DNA of 64,000 bases from Chitinophagaceae bacterium (lineage in GTDB: Bacteria; Bacteroidota; Bacteroidia; Chitinophagales; Chitinophagaceae), in assembly GCA_019638475.1 (NCBI GenBank), contig JAHBTR010000003.1, positions 124,001 through 188,000 of the forward strand, in the 5' to 3' direction. Made by a program: the position numbers and the translations under genes. A model generated the notes under the pieces. The model was not told where the DNA came from, did not search any database, and saw nothing but the letters and a program-made list of their open reading frames with translations. Of this stretch, positions 16,050-26,876 are shown piece by piece; position 1 is the stretch's first letter; every line of letters begins with the position of its first letter.

Positions 16050-18209
16050 TTATCTTCCTCCTCCTGGGCAATGTTGTTTCAAATAATTGGTAAACAATGT
16101 TGCTAAGTGTGTAAATGTTCCTCTTCCTTCACTAATGCTATGAGAGCGATTAGGATAGCTCATTAAAGAAAACTGTTTATTGTATTTTACCAATTCATTA
16201 ATCAATAATTCTGTGTTTTGATAATGCACATTATCATCGCCTGTACCATGAACAAGCAACAAATTTCCTGTTAGTCCTTTTGCATGTGTAATAGCAGATG
16301 CTTGTATATAATCTTCTTTATTTTCTTGTGGCAAGCCCATGTAGCGTTCTTCATAAATATTATCATAAGTTAGTCTGCTGGCTACTGGTGCTATAGCAAT
16401 ACCTGTTGTATAAATATCTCCATATTGAAACATTAAATTTAAAGTAGTAGAACCACCACCACTCCAACCCCAAACAGCAATTCTATCTTTATCTACATAA
16501 TTCCATTTTAAAATTTCTTTAGCAGCCATTGCTTGGTCTCTAACATTTAATATACCTACTTTTTTATAAATACTTTTACGCCATGCTGCACCTTTGGGCA
16601 AAGGTGTTCCTCTACCATCAATACTTATTTGTATATAACCATCAGCAGCAATATCTCCTGTATATAAAAATGTTCCTGCACTACCATAAGTATCTCTTAC
16701 AGTTGCACTACCTGGTTCTGAATAAACATAAAACACAACTGGATATTTTTTAGCAGCATCAAAACCTTTTGGCATAATTCGCCAACCAGTCATTGTTATA
16801 CCATCTTCTGTTGTTACAGTAAAAAATTCTGCACCAGTATTTTTTTGTGTGGTATTGATAGTTCCTTTAATTGTTTCTCCTGTTTGCAATGCTATCCATT
16901 CTTCAGAAGGTGGTGTTGTAATATTAGAAAAATTATGTTTTGCAAATAATCCATTTGGCGAAATTTGATAATTGTGTGTCCCTTTTTGTTCAGTAGATGA
17001 AAGCAATATGGCATCGCCATTACCATTTAAAGAAACTTTGTACAAATACTTTTGTAAAGCATTATCAGGCGAAGCTGTAAAATATACAAATCCATGTTTT
17101 TCATCTATACCACAAAAGTCTATCATATCATAATTGCCTTTAGTAAGTAGTGTTTCTTTTTTTCCTTCATGACTAATCAAATAAATATGCCGCCATCCAT
17201 CTTTTTCACTTATCCATAAAAAATCTTTTCCATTATTTACCCATTCCCATCCTACAGGGTTATCATTATTCCACCTGCTTTTAATATCTATCCATGCAGC
17301 ATCAGATTCTGTATAAATATTAACAGCAGAACCATTTTTTGTATTTAATAAAAAAATATTGCTCTGTTGTTGTTTTCTGTCTAATTGCTGAATAATTAAT
17401 TGCTGATTATTTGCCCATTCCATTCTTGGTATATAATGTTGTACAGCACTTCCAGGCACATTCATCCAAGTTGTTTTTTGCGAAGCAATATTAACAACAC
17501 CAATTTTACAAGCAGAAGGGTCTTCGCCCACTTTAGGATATTCTACAGGTATGGTAAATGAGTAAATAGAATCTGTATTATTAATCATCAAAAAGTTTCT
17601 GATATTTCTTGCATCTATTTGCCAATAAGCAATGTTTTTGCTATCTGCACTCCAACGAAAACCATCTCTACAACCAAACTCTTCTTCATACACCCAATCA
17701 AAAGTGCCATTAATAATTCTGTCTGTACCATCTTTTGTTAGCTGTGTTATTTTTTGTGTAGCAATATCTTCTACATATACATTATGCTTACTTACATAAG
17801 CTACTTTTTTTCCATCGGGAGAAATTTTTGCAAACATTAATGAAGCATCTGGTAAGCCTTTACCTAATTTTTTTAATGAATTGGTTGCTTTATTAAAAAT
17901 ATAATAATTGCCTCTTGTTTCATAACGCCAAACTTTCTTAGCGTTGGTAAAAATTAAAAAAACTTGTTCATCATTACTTACAAAAAAGTTTTTAATACTT
18001 AATGCAGCAGAAACTCCTTCTGGTTTTAAATAATTTTCATTAACCAATATTATTCTTTCAAAATTGGGCAAATTATATTTTACAATTTCCTTATTCTCTG
18101 TTGTATAATAAGCATTACCTGCATTGTTCCACTTTAAAGCACTACTACGCTGAGCATGAATAGTAATACATACAACAACTGTAATAACAACAAGCAATAT
18201 TTTTTTCAT
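16050..18209 (-). CDS. S9B-family dipeptidyl peptidase (DPP IV-like)
   Basis: The protein has 719 residues with a signal peptide (ILLVVITVVVCITIHAQ). The N-terminal two thirds form a beta-propeller, including TFDWVYEEEFGCRDGFRWS, which holds the paired glutamates that bind the substrate amino terminus in DPP IV enzymes. The C-terminal alpha/beta hydrolase has GWSGGG (Ser about 583), GTGDDNVH (Asp about 656) and NRSHSI (His about 690) in the expected order. It removes X-Pro or X-Ala dipeptides from peptides in the periplasm. It is a single gene; a half-copy of repeat A and a hairpin pair lie upstream. Confidence 0.92.
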   Translation of the reverse strand: MKKILLVVITVVVCITIHAQRSSALKWNNAGNAYYTTENKEIVKYNLPNFERIILVNENYLKPEGVSAALSIKNFFVSNDEQVFLIFTNAKKVWRYETRGNYYIFNKATNSLKKLGKGLPDASLMFAKISPDGKKVAYVSKHNVYVEDIATQKITQLTKDGTDRIINGTFDWVYEEEFGCRDGFRWSADSKNIAYWQIDARNIRNFLMINNTDSIYSFTIPVEYPKVGEDPSACKIGVVNIASQKTTWMNVPGSAVQHYIPRMEWANNQQLIIQQLDRKQQQSNIFLLNTKNGSAVNIYTESDAAWIDIKSRWNNDNPVGWEWVNNGKDFLWISEKDGWRHIYLISHEGKKETLLTKGNYDMIDFCGIDEKHGFVYFTASPDNALQKYLYKVSLNGNGDAILLSSTEQKGTHNYQISPNGLFAKHNFSNITTPPSEEWIALQTGETIKGTINTTQKNTGAEFFTVTTEDGITMTGWRIMPKGFDAAKKYPVVFYVYSEPGSATVRDTYGSAGTFLYTGDIAADGYIQISIDGRGTPLPKGAAWRKSIYKKVGILNVRDQAMAAKEILKWNYVDKDRIAVWGWSGGGSTTLNLMFQYGDIYTTGIAIAPVASRLTYDNIYEERYMGLPQENKEDYIQASAITHAKGLTGNLLLVHGTGDDNVHYQNTELLINELVKYNKQFSLMSYPNRSHSISEGRGTFTHLATLFTNYLKQHCPGGGR

Positions 18210-18320
18210 AACAATTATTTTAAAAATGAAATTAAAAGAATGTATCAGTACAAAAGAATACTAATTTATAAGCATTACAAAATTTACAGAAAAATATTTA
18301 ATAAATATTTAAAAATAAAT

Positions 18321-18347
18321 CGCTTTCGACAGGCTCAAGCTGACAAG
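18321..18347. repeat. Half copy of dispersed repeat family A
   Basis: cgctttcgacaggctcaagc followed by tgacaag matches the right half of the family A palindromes; the left half is missing. Confidence 0.5.
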
Positions 18348-18374
18348 TTTATTTTTTATAATTTCAATAAAAAA

Positions 18375-18450
18375 TTCCCCTCCTTTGGAGGGGTTAGGGG
18401 TGGTTAAACATATTGTCTTATCCTTTGGAGAGGTTAGGTGAGGCTTCCTT
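18375..18450. repeat. Two tandem degenerate copies of a CCTTTGGAGGGG-type repeat
   Basis: ttcccctcctttggaggggt followed by taggggtgg, then ttatcctttggagaggttag followed by gtgagg. The first copy folds as CCCCTCC-TTT-GGAGGGG. Such repeats are scattered in many Bacteroidota genomes. They may act as a hairpin between the divergent genes at 18209 and 18532. Confidence 0.6.
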
Positions 18451-18531
18451 TATCAATTATTATCCTTTTTTAACCTTCTTTAATATTTGATTTTCCTACA
18501 TTTACGCCTCCAAATATTGTAACATAATTAC

Positions 18532-20013
18532 ATGAAACAGTTATTTATAGTAGCGGGTCTATTATTTTTTTTATCAGCACCTGCACAAAGCAAAAAAAAA
18601 TCTACAGAAACAAAACCTGTAAAAACAACACAACCAACAGCAGGTCGTAATATTCCAATAACATTAACACCCTACAAAAATTGTTGGATTTACTTAGGTA
18701 GTTATTATGGCAAAACCAAAGTATTGGCAGACAGCACTTGGCTAAATGAAAAAAGTGAAGGCGTTTTTAAAGGAGATGAAAAATTAACAGGCGGTATTTA
18801 TTTTATTGTTTCTCCATCAAAAACATTAATAGAATTTGAATTATTGATGGATGAAGAACAACACTTTAGCATAAAGGCAGATACTTCTAAAAGAGATAAA
18901 CCCATTATTACAGGCTCTCTTGATAATGATTTATTTGTAGCTTATTCAAAAGTATCTGCAGAAAAAGGAAGACACATGCAAGGGCTAAAAACAGCATTGG
19001 CAAATGCTACTACTAAAGAAGATTCTCTTTCTCTAAAAGATGAGTATATCAAAACTGAAAAAGAATTACAAGCATACAGAGAAAACATCATTAAAAAATA
19101 TCCTAACTCTCTACTTACACTTTTATTTAATGTAATGAATAGACCAGAAGCTCCAGCTATTCCTATAATTGATGGAAAACCAGATTCTGCTTATCCATAT
19201 CGTTATGTAAAAGAACATTTTTGGGATAATGTAAATTTTTATGATAATAGAATTTTAAGAACTCCTATGTTTTTTGATTCTAAAATAGATGATTATTATA
19301 AATACTATGTAAGCCCAGAAGCAGATTCTATTATTCCAGAAATAAAATATATGCTACTTTCTGCACGTACAGGCAAAGAAATTTTTCCCTATCTTTTAAT
19401 TAAGTTTACTAATAAATATGTGAAGCCTGAATATATGGGGCAAGACAAAGTATTCTTATATTTATTCAATGAATATTATACCAAAGGCGATACTATTTAT
19501 TTAGATGCAGCTTCCAGAAAAATGATATTTGAAAGAGCTTATAGTTTAATAGCCAATCAAATTGGCGAACCTGCACCACCTATTAAATTAACAGACACTT
19601 TGGGCGTTACAAAATCTTTATACGACATCAATGCAAATTATACACTAATTGTTTTTTGGGACCCTCATTGTGGTCATTGTAAACATGAAATTCCTCGTAT
19701 AGACAGCATGTACCAAGCTAAATGGAAAGATTTGGGTATGAAGATTTATGCAATTTATGTTTATAACGATAATATTCCTGATTGGAAAAAATTTATTACA
19801 GAACATCATTTAACCGAATGGACACATGTATATCAAACAAAAGAAGCAAGAGATGAAGAAATTAAAAATAATGTAGCTGGTTATAAACAACTATATGATG
19901 CAAGAGTAACACCTACACTATATTTGTTAGATAACAATAAACAAATTATTGCAAAGCAATTAACCATAGAACAGTTTGATAACATCATTACAGAAAAAAA
20001 CAAAAAAAAATAA
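18532..20013 (+). CDS. TlpA-like thiol-disulfide oxidoreductase with an extra N-terminal domain
   Basis: The protein has 493 residues: signal peptide MKQLFIVAGLLFFLSAPAQ, an N-terminal beta-rich domain (about 45-130), a helical middle (about 130-340, resembling DUF5106), and a C-terminal thioredoxin fold (from about 345) with FWDPHCGHCKHE, in which CGHC is the active pair (about residue 380), and the cis-proline segment ARVTPTLYLLD. It acts in the periplasm on cysteine pairs of envelope proteins. The parvulin gene starts 13 bases downstream, so both are likely made from one mRNA and may act together in envelope protein folding. Confidence 0.85.
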   Translation: MKQLFIVAGLLFFLSAPAQSKKKSTETKPVKTTQPTAGRNIPITLTPYKNCWIYLGSYYGKTKVLADSTWLNEKSEGVFKGDEKLTGGIYFIVSPSKTLIEFELLMDEEQHFSIKADTSKRDKPIITGSLDNDLFVAYSKVSAEKGRHMQGLKTALANATTKEDSLSLKDEYIKTEKELQAYRENIIKKYPNSLLTLLFNVMNRPEAPAIPIIDGKPDSAYPYRYVKEHFWDNVNFYDNRILRTPMFFDSKIDDYYKYYVSPEADSIIPEIKYMLLSARTGKEIFPYLLIKFTNKYVKPEYMGQDKVFLYLFNEYYTKGDTIYLDAASRKMIFERAYSLIANQIGEPAPPIKLTDTLGVTKSLYDINANYTLIVFWDPHCGHCKHEIPRIDSMYQAKWKDLGMKIYAIYVYNDNIPDWKKFITEHHLTEWTHVYQTKEARDEEIKNNVAGYKQLYDARVTPTLYLLDNNKQIIAKQLTIEQFDNIITEKNKKK

Positions 20014-20026
20014 CAAAAAGTATAAG

Positions 20027-21958
20027 ATGAAAAAAATATTTTTTATAGTAATAGTAGTAGCACTTTCTCAATCTACTCAAGCACAACCATTATTTACTTA
20101 TGGTAAAAAGTCTGTAACAAAAACAGAGTTCTTAAAAGCATTTGACAAAAATCCTTCTCCTACTGGCACAAATAGAAAAGATGCTTTAAAAGAATATTTA
20201 GGACTTTATATTAACTACAAATTAAAAGTACAAGCTGCTTATGATGATAAATTAAATGAACAGCCTTCTTTTATAAATGAGAGTAGCAATTTTAAAAAAC
20301 AATTAGCCGAAAATATTATCAACAACGAGGCTAATATTGATAAACTTATTCAAGAGGCTTTTGAACGCAGCCAAAAAGATATAAAAGTAGCACAAATATT
20401 TATTGAGCTAAAAGCAGGTGTAGATGTTGTTAATGCTTCAAAGCAAATACAAAAAGCATACAATGCACTTAAACAAGGAAAAGATTTTACAGAAGCAGTA
20501 AAAGAATTTTCAAATGATGAAAGCACTATTGAAACAAATGGAGATTTGGGCTATATCACTTCTTTTACATTGCCTTATGAATTTGAAAATGAAATTTATG
20601 CACTAAAACAAGGAGAATTTTCTGCTCCATATAAAAGCTCTTTAGGGTATCATATTTTTAAAAATGTAGAAGAACGTAAAGCCATTGGTAAAAGAAAAGT
20701 AGCACAAATATTATTAGCTGTGCCAAATGATGCTACAGATAATATGAAACAAAATTTAGCAACCCTTGCAGATAGTATCTATACATTAGCTACTACATCT
20801 GGGGTTAGTTTTGAAACATTGGTAGAGCAATTTAGTAATGATAGAGCCACCATAGGCAATCAAGGTATAATACCTGAAGTAGGCATAGGACAGTTTGATA
20901 CAGATTTTGAACAACAAATATTTTCACTACAACAAAAAGGAGATATTAGTAAACCATTCTTAACAAAATATGGTTGGCATATTGTAAAACTATTAAACAT
21001 AATGCCAATCAGTACAGATAATACAGACCCAATAGTACTAAACGCTTTAAAACAACAAGTAGAAAGAACAGGAAGACTTGCTATTGCAAGAAAAACTTTG
21101 GTCAATAAATGGATGAGTTTATGCAAGTTCAAAGAAGAACCAATAGATGAAAAAGAATTTATGTCATTTACAGATAGTGCTGCAACAGATGGTTCTTTAA
21201 CAGGCTTTCAGAAAATAAAACCAACAACAATTTTATTTTCTTTTGCAAAGCAAAAAATTACTGCTGATGAATGGGCAAAATTTGTAAGAGCAATAAAGCA
21301 AAGTGGTAATACAATGGGCAAATTGCATACAATGGTTTTATTAAAAGAATACCAAAAAATAAGGTGTAATGAATATTATCAAGAACATATAGAAGATTTT
21401 TATCCTTCTGTAAAAGAACAGAGTAAAGAATTTGATGAAGCTAATTTATTATTTGGTGCTATGGATAAACATGTGTGGAGCAAGGCTAATGAAGATACTG
21501 TAGGATTAAAAAAATATTACGATTCACACAAAGAAAAATATCAATGGCAATCTGGTATTACAGCTATTGTAGTAACTTCTACATCAAAACAAACAGCATC
21601 TGCCCTTGTAGATAGTTTTAAAATTGGCATCAATAATTGGCGAACAATAGTAAGTAATTATGGTGCAAATGTTTTGGTAGATAGTAGCAGATTTGAAAAT
21701 AATCAACTGCCCATAACACAATCAGTTGTAAATGAAATTGGTTTTATTAGCGATATTGAAAAAAATAACAATGACGATTCTTACACTTTTATTTATATAA
21801 CAGCTATTCACAGCACACCAGAAACAAGAAGTTTTGAAGATGCAAGAGGATTAACAATAAATGATTATCAGCAAGTGTTAGAGCAAAAATGGTTAGATGC
21901 TTTGAAAAAGAAATATCCTGTAAAAGTTAATCAAGGTGTTTGGAGTACTGTAAAATAA
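20027..21958 (+). CDS. Periplasmic peptidyl-prolyl isomerase (PpiC type, two parvulin domains)
   Basis: The protein has 643 residues from the ATG at 20027; an in-frame ATG at 19976 lies inside the previous gene and lacks a signal peptide at its start, so it is rejected. The signal peptide is MKKIFFIVIVVALSQSTQAQ. Parvulin domains are at about 115-215 (VAQIFIELKA, then FSNDESTIETNGDLGY) and about 225-330 (VAQILLAVPN, then FSNDRATIGNQG). The C-terminal half is helical without a known motif. It is probably co-expressed with the thioredoxin-like gene upstream. Confidence 0.82.
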   Translation: MKKIFFIVIVVALSQSTQAQPLFTYGKKSVTKTEFLKAFDKNPSPTGTNRKDALKEYLGLYINYKLKVQAAYDDKLNEQPSFINESSNFKKQLAENIINNEANIDKLIQEAFERSQKDIKVAQIFIELKAGVDVVNASKQIQKAYNALKQGKDFTEAVKEFSNDESTIETNGDLGYITSFTLPYEFENEIYALKQGEFSAPYKSSLGYHIFKNVEERKAIGKRKVAQILLAVPNDATDNMKQNLATLADSIYTLATTSGVSFETLVEQFSNDRATIGNQGIIPEVGIGQFDTDFEQQIFSLQQKGDISKPFLTKYGWHIVKLLNIMPISTDNTDPIVLNALKQQVERTGRLAIARKTLVNKWMSLCKFKEEPIDEKEFMSFTDSAATDGSLTGFQKIKPTTILFSFAKQKITADEWAKFVRAIKQSGNTMGKLHTMVLLKEYQKIRCNEYYQEHIEDFYPSVKEQSKEFDEANLLFGAMDKHVWSKANEDTVGLKKYYDSHKEKYQWQSGITAIVVTSTSKQTASALVDSFKIGINNWRTIVSNYGANVLVDSSRFENNQLPITQSVVNEIGFISDIEKNNNDDSYTFIYITAIHSTPETRSFEDARGLTINDYQQVLEQKWLDALKKKYPVKVNQGVWSTVK

Positions 21959-22029
21959 AAAATACAGTGTTTGGTTTATGTAACCATTAATTATATAGCT
22001 TTATTCCCTCAAAAGCATTGTAATTATTT

Positions 22030-22938
22030 ATGGCTTTTAATCTTCAAACTTTTAAAACACGCACACTTACTGCTATTGTTTTTGCAGTAGTTATGTTATT
22101 GGGTTTATTTATTAATTACTGGACATATTTTTTATTATTTACCATTATACATTTTGGCTGTTGGTTAGAGTATCAAAAACTTATTGGTTGTATTAATACA
22201 TCTTATAAATCAATTTCTCCATTGCATAAATATGGCATAATGCTTGGAGGTTTTGGTTTTTTGTTATGGATGCTTTTTCAAAGCTATACTTTCAATAATT
22301 TAGTTTATCAAAATATCAGTTTAATCATTCTATTATTTTTTGGTTTTGTAATTCCTATTGTTGATGTTCTTTTCAATAAAAAATTAAATAAAAAAATTCT
22401 GCTACAATCTTTACTCGGGTTGCTTTACATTTCATTGAGCTTTGGTTTAATAATTGATTTATACAATGTACCACTTCAAAAAGAAACCTCTAATACAGTA
22501 ATCATTAAGTATGGAATATTGGGAACTTTTACCATAGCTTGTATGTGGGTAAATGATACTATGGCTTATATAGTAGGCTCATTTATTGGCAAAACGCCTT
22601 TCTCAAAAATTTCTCCTAAAAAAACATGGGAAGGAACAATAGGAGGAATAATACTTTGTATTATAGCAATGGGCTTGTTGATGAATTATATGGTAATGCC
22701 AAAATATTTCTCTGAAACCATTGTTAGCATTATGAAAAATCAATGGTACATCATAGCTGCAATAGCTGCTATTAGTGGTACTATTGGAGATTTGTTAGAA
22801 AGCAAAATAAAAAGATTAGCAGGTGTAAAAGATAGTGGAAACTTTATGCCAGGGCATGGTGGTTTTTTAGACAGATTTGACTCTTTACTAATAGCAGTAA
22901 TTTTTGTTTGGTTGTATATAAAAGTAGTATTGCAATAA
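22030..22938 (+). CDS. cdsA: Phosphatidate cytidylyltransferase
   Basis: The protein has 302 residues with about eight membrane helices. The CdsA signature is at the C-terminus: SGTIGDLLESKIKR, then VKDSGNFMPGHGGFLDRFDS. The phrase KDSGxxxPGHGGxxDRxDS with its metal-binding aspartates is diagnostic. It makes CDP-diacylglycerol from phosphatidate and CTP for phospholipid synthesis in the inner membrane. recR follows 13 bases after the stop. Length is normal for the family. Confidence 0.95.
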   Translation: MAFNLQTFKTRTLTAIVFAVVMLLGLFINYWTYFLLFTIIHFGCWLEYQKLIGCINTSYKSISPLHKYGIMLGGFGFLLWMLFQSYTFNNLVYQNISLIILLFFGFVIPIVDVLFNKKLNKKILLQSLLGLLYISLSFGLIIDLYNVPLQKETSNTVIIKYGILGTFTIACMWVNDTMAYIVGSFIGKTPFSKISPKKTWEGTIGGIILCIIAMGLLMNYMVMPKYFSETIVSIMKNQWYIIAAIAAISGTIGDLLESKIKRLAGVKDSGNFMPGHGGFLDRFDSLLIAVIFVWLYIKVVLQ

Positions 22939-22939
22939 T

Positions 22940-22947
22940 TATCTTTG
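22940..22947 (+). promoter_or_regulatory. Possible -7 element directly before recR
   Basis: TATCTTTG fits TAnnTTTG and ends 4 bases before the recR ATG, so any transcript from it would be leaderless. No TTTG lies at the -33 distance; the nearest is 29 bases upstream. Chance is possible. Confidence 0.35.
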
Positions 22948-22951
22948 CCTT

Positions 22952-23569
22952 ATGCAATTACCCTCTGTTTTATTAGAAAATGCGGTAGCAGAATTTGCTA
23001 AACTACCAGGTATAGGAAAAAAAACTGCTCTAAGATTAGTACTTCACTTATTAAAAAAAGAAGAAAAAGAAGTAAATCATTTTAGCGAAACCATTACTAA
23101 ATTAAGAAGCAATATAAAATTTTGTCATCGTTGTCATAACATTAGCGATGGAGATATATGTAGTATATGCAGCAACAGCATGAGAAAGCAAAATATTATT
23201 TGTGTAGTAGAAACTATTAGAGATGTAATTGCTGTAGAAAGTACCCAACAATTTAATGGAACTTACCATGTTTTGGGTGGTATTATTTCTCCATTAGATG
23301 GAGTTGGTCCAGACCAATTAAATATTGATTCTCTTATTGCAAGAATAAAAACAGAACAAACCGAAGAAGTTATTTTTGCTCTTTCTCCAAACATACAAGG
23401 CGATACAACTATTTATTATATTCAAAAAAAATTAGCCAACATTACTTGCAAAATGAGTACAATAGCTCGTGGCATTGCATTTGGAGGAGAGTTAGAATAT
23501 GCCGATGAAATGACTTTGGCTGGTAGCTTACAAAATAGACTTCCTGTAAAACAATATGTAAATGGCTAA
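22952..23569 (+). CDS. recR: Recombination mediator protein RecR
   Basis: The protein has 205 residues with the full RecR order: a helix-hairpin-helix near the start ([19 protein letters not shown]), a four-cysteine zinc finger (FCHRCHN, then CSICS), a Toprim domain ([15 protein letters not shown], then [16 protein letters not shown]) and a C-terminal segment ending LPVKQYVNG. RecR works with RecO, and with RecF where present, to load RecA on single-stranded DNA gaps. It is in an apparent operon with cdsA. Its stop overlaps the end of the chromate transporter gene by 4 bases, tail to tail. Confidence 0.96.
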   Translation: MQLPSVLLENAVAEFAKLPGIGKKTALRLVLHLLKKEEKEVNHFSETITKLRSNIKFCHRCHNISDGDICSICSNSMRKQNIICVVETIRDVIAVESTQQFNGTYHVLGGIISPLDGVGPDQLNIDSLIARIKTEQTEEVIFALSPNIQGDTTIYYIQKKLANITCKMSTIARGIAFGGELEYADEMTLAGSLQNRLPVKQYVNG

Positions 23570-24831
23570 AACCATTGTGCCAAAAAGCCCAATAATAAAC
23601 AAGCCAATACAATATAAGGAGACCTTAACTTACTATACTCAAGTAAAATAAATGTGGTTATAATAACTATTACATCAATAATAAATGTTGAAAGAGAAAG
23701 TTGTACATCGGTAAATAAAATATCTTTTGCCAAATAAAAAAATGCACCAACCATTATACCTACAACTGCAGCATTAATACCTTCAAGCGACCTAAAAATA
23801 ATGGCATACTTTTTTAAATTATTCCATACAGGAAAGAAAAATAAAACCAACAATGCACTGGGCAAAAACACCCCTACAGCACCAAGCACACAACCAAAAA
23901 TATGTGATACATTTCCTTCATTTTTCATAACCATACCACCCGTAAAAGCTGCTACACTAAATACAGGACCAGGTATAGCTCTTACCATTCCAGAGCCAGT
24001 CAAAAATTCTTCTTTGGTCATTTTTAAAACATCTCTTTTACTTTCTTGTACTCTTTTGGTTTGTGGTCTTACTACATATTGCTCATACATCATGGGCATT
24101 AATACATCACCACCTCCAAACACAAGGCTACCAAAACGATAATGGTTTTCAAAAACATTAATACTTTTTCTATTTTCCCAATTTTGTCTTGTAGCAGTTT
24201 CAGATAAATAACCAGTTATAGCAAAAACAGAAAGAAATATAATTAAATCAATCCACTTTATTTTTTTAGGGTTATTTGTTTTTTGAGGTATTCTTTTACT
24301 ACTAAAATTGGTAGCTATACCAGCACACAACATTACAGCAGGAAAAACCAATGGCGTTTTAAATAAAAAAAATGTAATGAAAGAAACGATTACTAAAATA
24401 ACACGAGTAATGGTATTATTAACAGCTACTTTATATAACCTTAAAGCAGAAAATGCAATAAAACCAACAGCCATAGGCTGAATAAATCTAAACCACTGTA
24501 CATTAATAGCATTGTTATCAAAATAAATTAATAAGAAAGACAAAGCACCCATTATACAACAGGCAGGCAAAATCCAAATAAGCAAAGTAAGAAAAGCCAA
24601 AGGCACACCACCTCTCTTATAACCTATTAATGTTATTGTTTGTGTAGAAGAAGCACCTGGCAGCATATTACAAAAACTCAGTAAATCCAACAACTCTGCT
24701 TCTGTTACATCTCTTCGTTGTTTTACAAAAGTTTTCAGCATCATACCATAATGCCCTTGAGGACCACCAAATGCTGTAATAGTATATAAAAAAACAGCTT
24801 TTAAAAACGGTATATGACGTATTAAAATCAA
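23566..24831 (-). CDS. chrA: Chromate transporter (ChrA family)
   Basis: The protein has 421 residues with about ten to twelve membrane segments in two halves. Each half carries a CHR-type start: [14 protein letters not shown], then [18 protein letters not shown] in the first, and [16 protein letters not shown], then [24 protein letters not shown] in the second. The conserved FGGP, PGP and PG motifs define the family. Members export chromate or related oxyanions; the true substrate is not shown by sequence. It is a single gene. Confidence 0.9.
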   Translation of the reverse strand: MILIRHIPFLKAVFLYTITAFGGPQGHYGMMLKTFVKQRRDVTEAELLDLLSFCNMLPGASSTQTITLIGYKRGGVPLAFLTLLIWILPACCIMGALSFLLIYFDNNAINVQWFRFIQPMAVGFIAFSALRLYKVAVNNTITRVILVIVSFITFFLFKTPLVFPAVMLCAGIATNFSSKRIPQKTNNPKKIKWIDLIIFLSVFAITGYLSETATRQNWENRKSINVFENHYRFGSLVFGGGDVLMPMMYEQYVVRPQTKRVQESKRDVLKMTKEEFLTGSGMVRAIPGPVFSVAAFTGGMVMKNEGNVSHIFGCVLGAVGVFLPSALLVLFFFPVWNNLKKYAIIFRSLEGINAAVVGIMVGAFFYLAKDILFTDVQLSLSTFIIDVIVIITTFILLEYSKLRSPYIVLACLLLGFLAQWF

Positions 24832-24928
24832 AAGCAGTTAATTTCTTTATAATAATAAAAACGATACAAGATATAATATTTTCAATTTACTTTGTTTTAT
24901 CCTAAAATAGGTTAACGATTATTTTTTC

Positions 24929-25041
24929 GCAACGTTTCCCCAAAAGCCTTGTGCTAAGGTAGGAACATTGCTGTATTTTTATTACACGTCTTCTTTTAAC
25001 TAATACAAAAAAGCCAACGAGGAGAAGGTGCTGGGAAGGAA
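24929..25041. repeat. Dispersed palindromic repeat, family B
   Basis: It runs from gcaacgtttccccaaaagcc and ttgtgctaaggtaggaacat to aagccaacgaggagaaggtg followed by ctgggaagga. The ends are imperfect inverses (TTTCC, AAGCC against GGAGAAGGTGCTGGGAAGG). The second copy is at 33831-33922 and a reversed part-copy at 34561-34590. With the next family A repeat it fills most of the 558-base gap before lpxC/fabZ; nothing else is seen there. Confidence 0.65.
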
Positions 25042-25069
25042 TCTGCCACATTATTGTTATCTATTACCT

Positions 25070-25170
25070 GTTACATTGAGCTTGTCGAAATGTGGGCTTT
25101 AAAAAGTTTAAGGCTGTTCACTTATCAATTTAATCAACTAAAACAGCCTTCTACAGGCTCAGGCTGACAA
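25070..25170. repeat. Dispersed palindromic repeat, family A
   Basis: It starts gttacattgagcttgtcgaa and ends ctacaggctcaggctgacaa. Inside it, aaggctgttcac pairs loosely with aaaacagcctt. It lies next to a family B copy, the same pairing as at 33727/33831 but in the opposite order. Confidence 0.65.
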
Positions 25171-25389
25171 CGTTATTTTTTTATTTGAATTTTTCAATTC
25201 TATTAGTTTTAAATATGGACATTGTGTATCAAAAAAGTATTGCTTTTATTGTTATTGAGCCAATAGTATGGTACTTTAAGTTATTCTTTATGTACGAACA
25301 CTTATTTTTGTTTCTGAAAGTTGTAAAAATATATTGTTTACAAAGTTGATAATTATTGTAAAGTATGTATTTTTAATAATTGCTTTTAT

Positions 25390-26802
25390 ATGACTACGAA
25401 ATTTAATATAGACAAACAGCATACGCTGGCTACAAAAACAAGTATTAGTGGTACAGGATTGCACACTGGTATTTTGGCAGATATAACATTAAACCCTGCT
25501 AACCCAGGTTTTGGTATTCAATTTCAAAGAATTGATTTACCCAATAAGCCTATTATTAAAGCAGATTGTGATTTAGTTACAGATACTTCAAGAGGCACAA
25601 CATTGCAAGTGAATGATGTGAAAGTAAGTACAGTAGAACATATTCTTGCTGCATTGGTAGGTATGGGTGTAGATAATTGTTTGATAGAAATTAATGGTCC
25701 AGAAGTACCTATTATGGATGGTAGTAGCAAAGATTTTGTAGAAATGATTGACAATGCTGGTGTAATAGAACAAGATGCTGCTAAAATATGGTATAGTATA
25801 GACGAAAATATTTTTTTATACGATGAGGCTAAACGTGTAGAAATGGTAGCAATGCCTTCTTTAGACTATCAAATAACTACATTAATAGATTTTAATAGCC
25901 CTGTTTTGGGTACACAACATGCAGGATTAAAAGCAATAATAGATTTTGAAAAAGAAATTGCACCATGCAGAACTTTTTGTTTTTTACATGAATTAGAAAC
26001 ATTGTTAGATAATGATTTGATTAAAGGAGGCGATATAAACAATGCAATAGTAGTAGTAGATAAACCTGTAACTACTCAAGAAATGAACAGACTTGCTAAG
26101 GTTTTTAATAAAGAAAATATTGAAGTAAAAAGTGAAGGCTATTTGAATAATCTTGAATTGCGTTTTCCTAATGAAGCTGCAAGACATAAACTATTAGATG
26201 TAGTAGGCGACTTAGCCTTAATAGGTTATCCTATTAAAGCAAGAATTATAGCTAATAGACCTGGACATAGCACTAATGTACAGTTTGCCAAAAAAATAAA
26301 ACAATACATTAAACGCAATAAACATGTAAAAGATATACCTATATATAACCCTTTGCAACCACCTATTTACAGTTTAGAACAAATAGAAAAAACATTACCA
26401 CATAGACATCCTTTTTTATTGGTAGATAAAATAATTGAACTGACAGATAGTTATATAGTAGGGGTAAAAAATGTAACTTTTAATGAATGGTTTTTCCCTG
26501 GTCATTTTCCTGGAAATCCTGTAATGCCTGGTGTTTTGCAAGTAGAAGCTTTGGCACAAACGGGAGGTATTTTATGTATTAATGCTATGCCAAAAGGAAG
26601 CTATGATACTTATTTTTTAAAAATAGATAATTGTAAATTTAAGCAAATGGTTCGCCCTGGCGATACCATGATTTTAAAAATGGAAATGACAGCACCAATA
26701 AGAAGAGGCATTTGCGAAATGAAAGGAACTGTGTATGTAGCAGGAAAAGTAACTACCGAAGCAACCTTAGTGGCACAAATTGTAAAAAGAGAAGAAAGCT
26801 AA
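25390..26802 (+). CDS. lpxC/fabZ: Bifunctional LpxC deacetylase / FabZ hydroxyacyl-ACP dehydratase
   Basis: The protein has 470 residues. Residues 1-305 are LpxC, the committed zinc-dependent step of lipid A synthesis (motifs STVEHILAAL with a zinc histidine, IMDGSSKDFV, CRTFCFLHELE, HKLLDVVGDLAL, RPGHSTN). Residues about 320-470 are FabZ (LPHRHPFLLVDKI, then PGHFPGNPVMPGVLQVEALAQ, which has the catalytic His and Glu). This fusion is normal in Bacteroidota. lpxA follows 74 bases later on the same strand, so the lipid A genes are grouped. Confidence 0.96.
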   Translation: MTTKFNIDKQHTLATKTSISGTGLHTGILADITLNPANPGFGIQFQRIDLPNKPIIKADCDLVTDTSRGTTLQVNDVKVSTVEHILAALVGMGVDNCLIEINGPEVPIMDGSSKDFVEMIDNAGVIEQDAAKIWYSIDENIFLYDEAKRVEMVAMPSLDYQITTLIDFNSPVLGTQHAGLKAIIDFEKEIAPCRTFCFLHELETLLDNDLIKGGDINNAIVVVDKPVTTQEMNRLAKVFNKENIEVKSEGYLNNLELRFPNEAARHKLLDVVGDLALIGYPIKARIIANRPGHSTNVQFAKKIKQYIKRNKHVKDIPIYNPLQPPIYSLEQIEKTLPHRHPFLLVDKIIELTDSYIVGVKNVTFNEWFFPGHFPGNPVMPGVLQVEALAQTGGILCINAMPKGSYDTYFLKIDNCKFKQMVRPGDTMILKMEMTAPIRRGICEMKGTVYVAGKVTTEATLVAQIVKREES

Positions 26803-26876
26803 TATGCAGCATAATAAACAATACAAAAGTCTTGTATAAAAAAACAACTATTTACATTAACAACTAAACATATTGC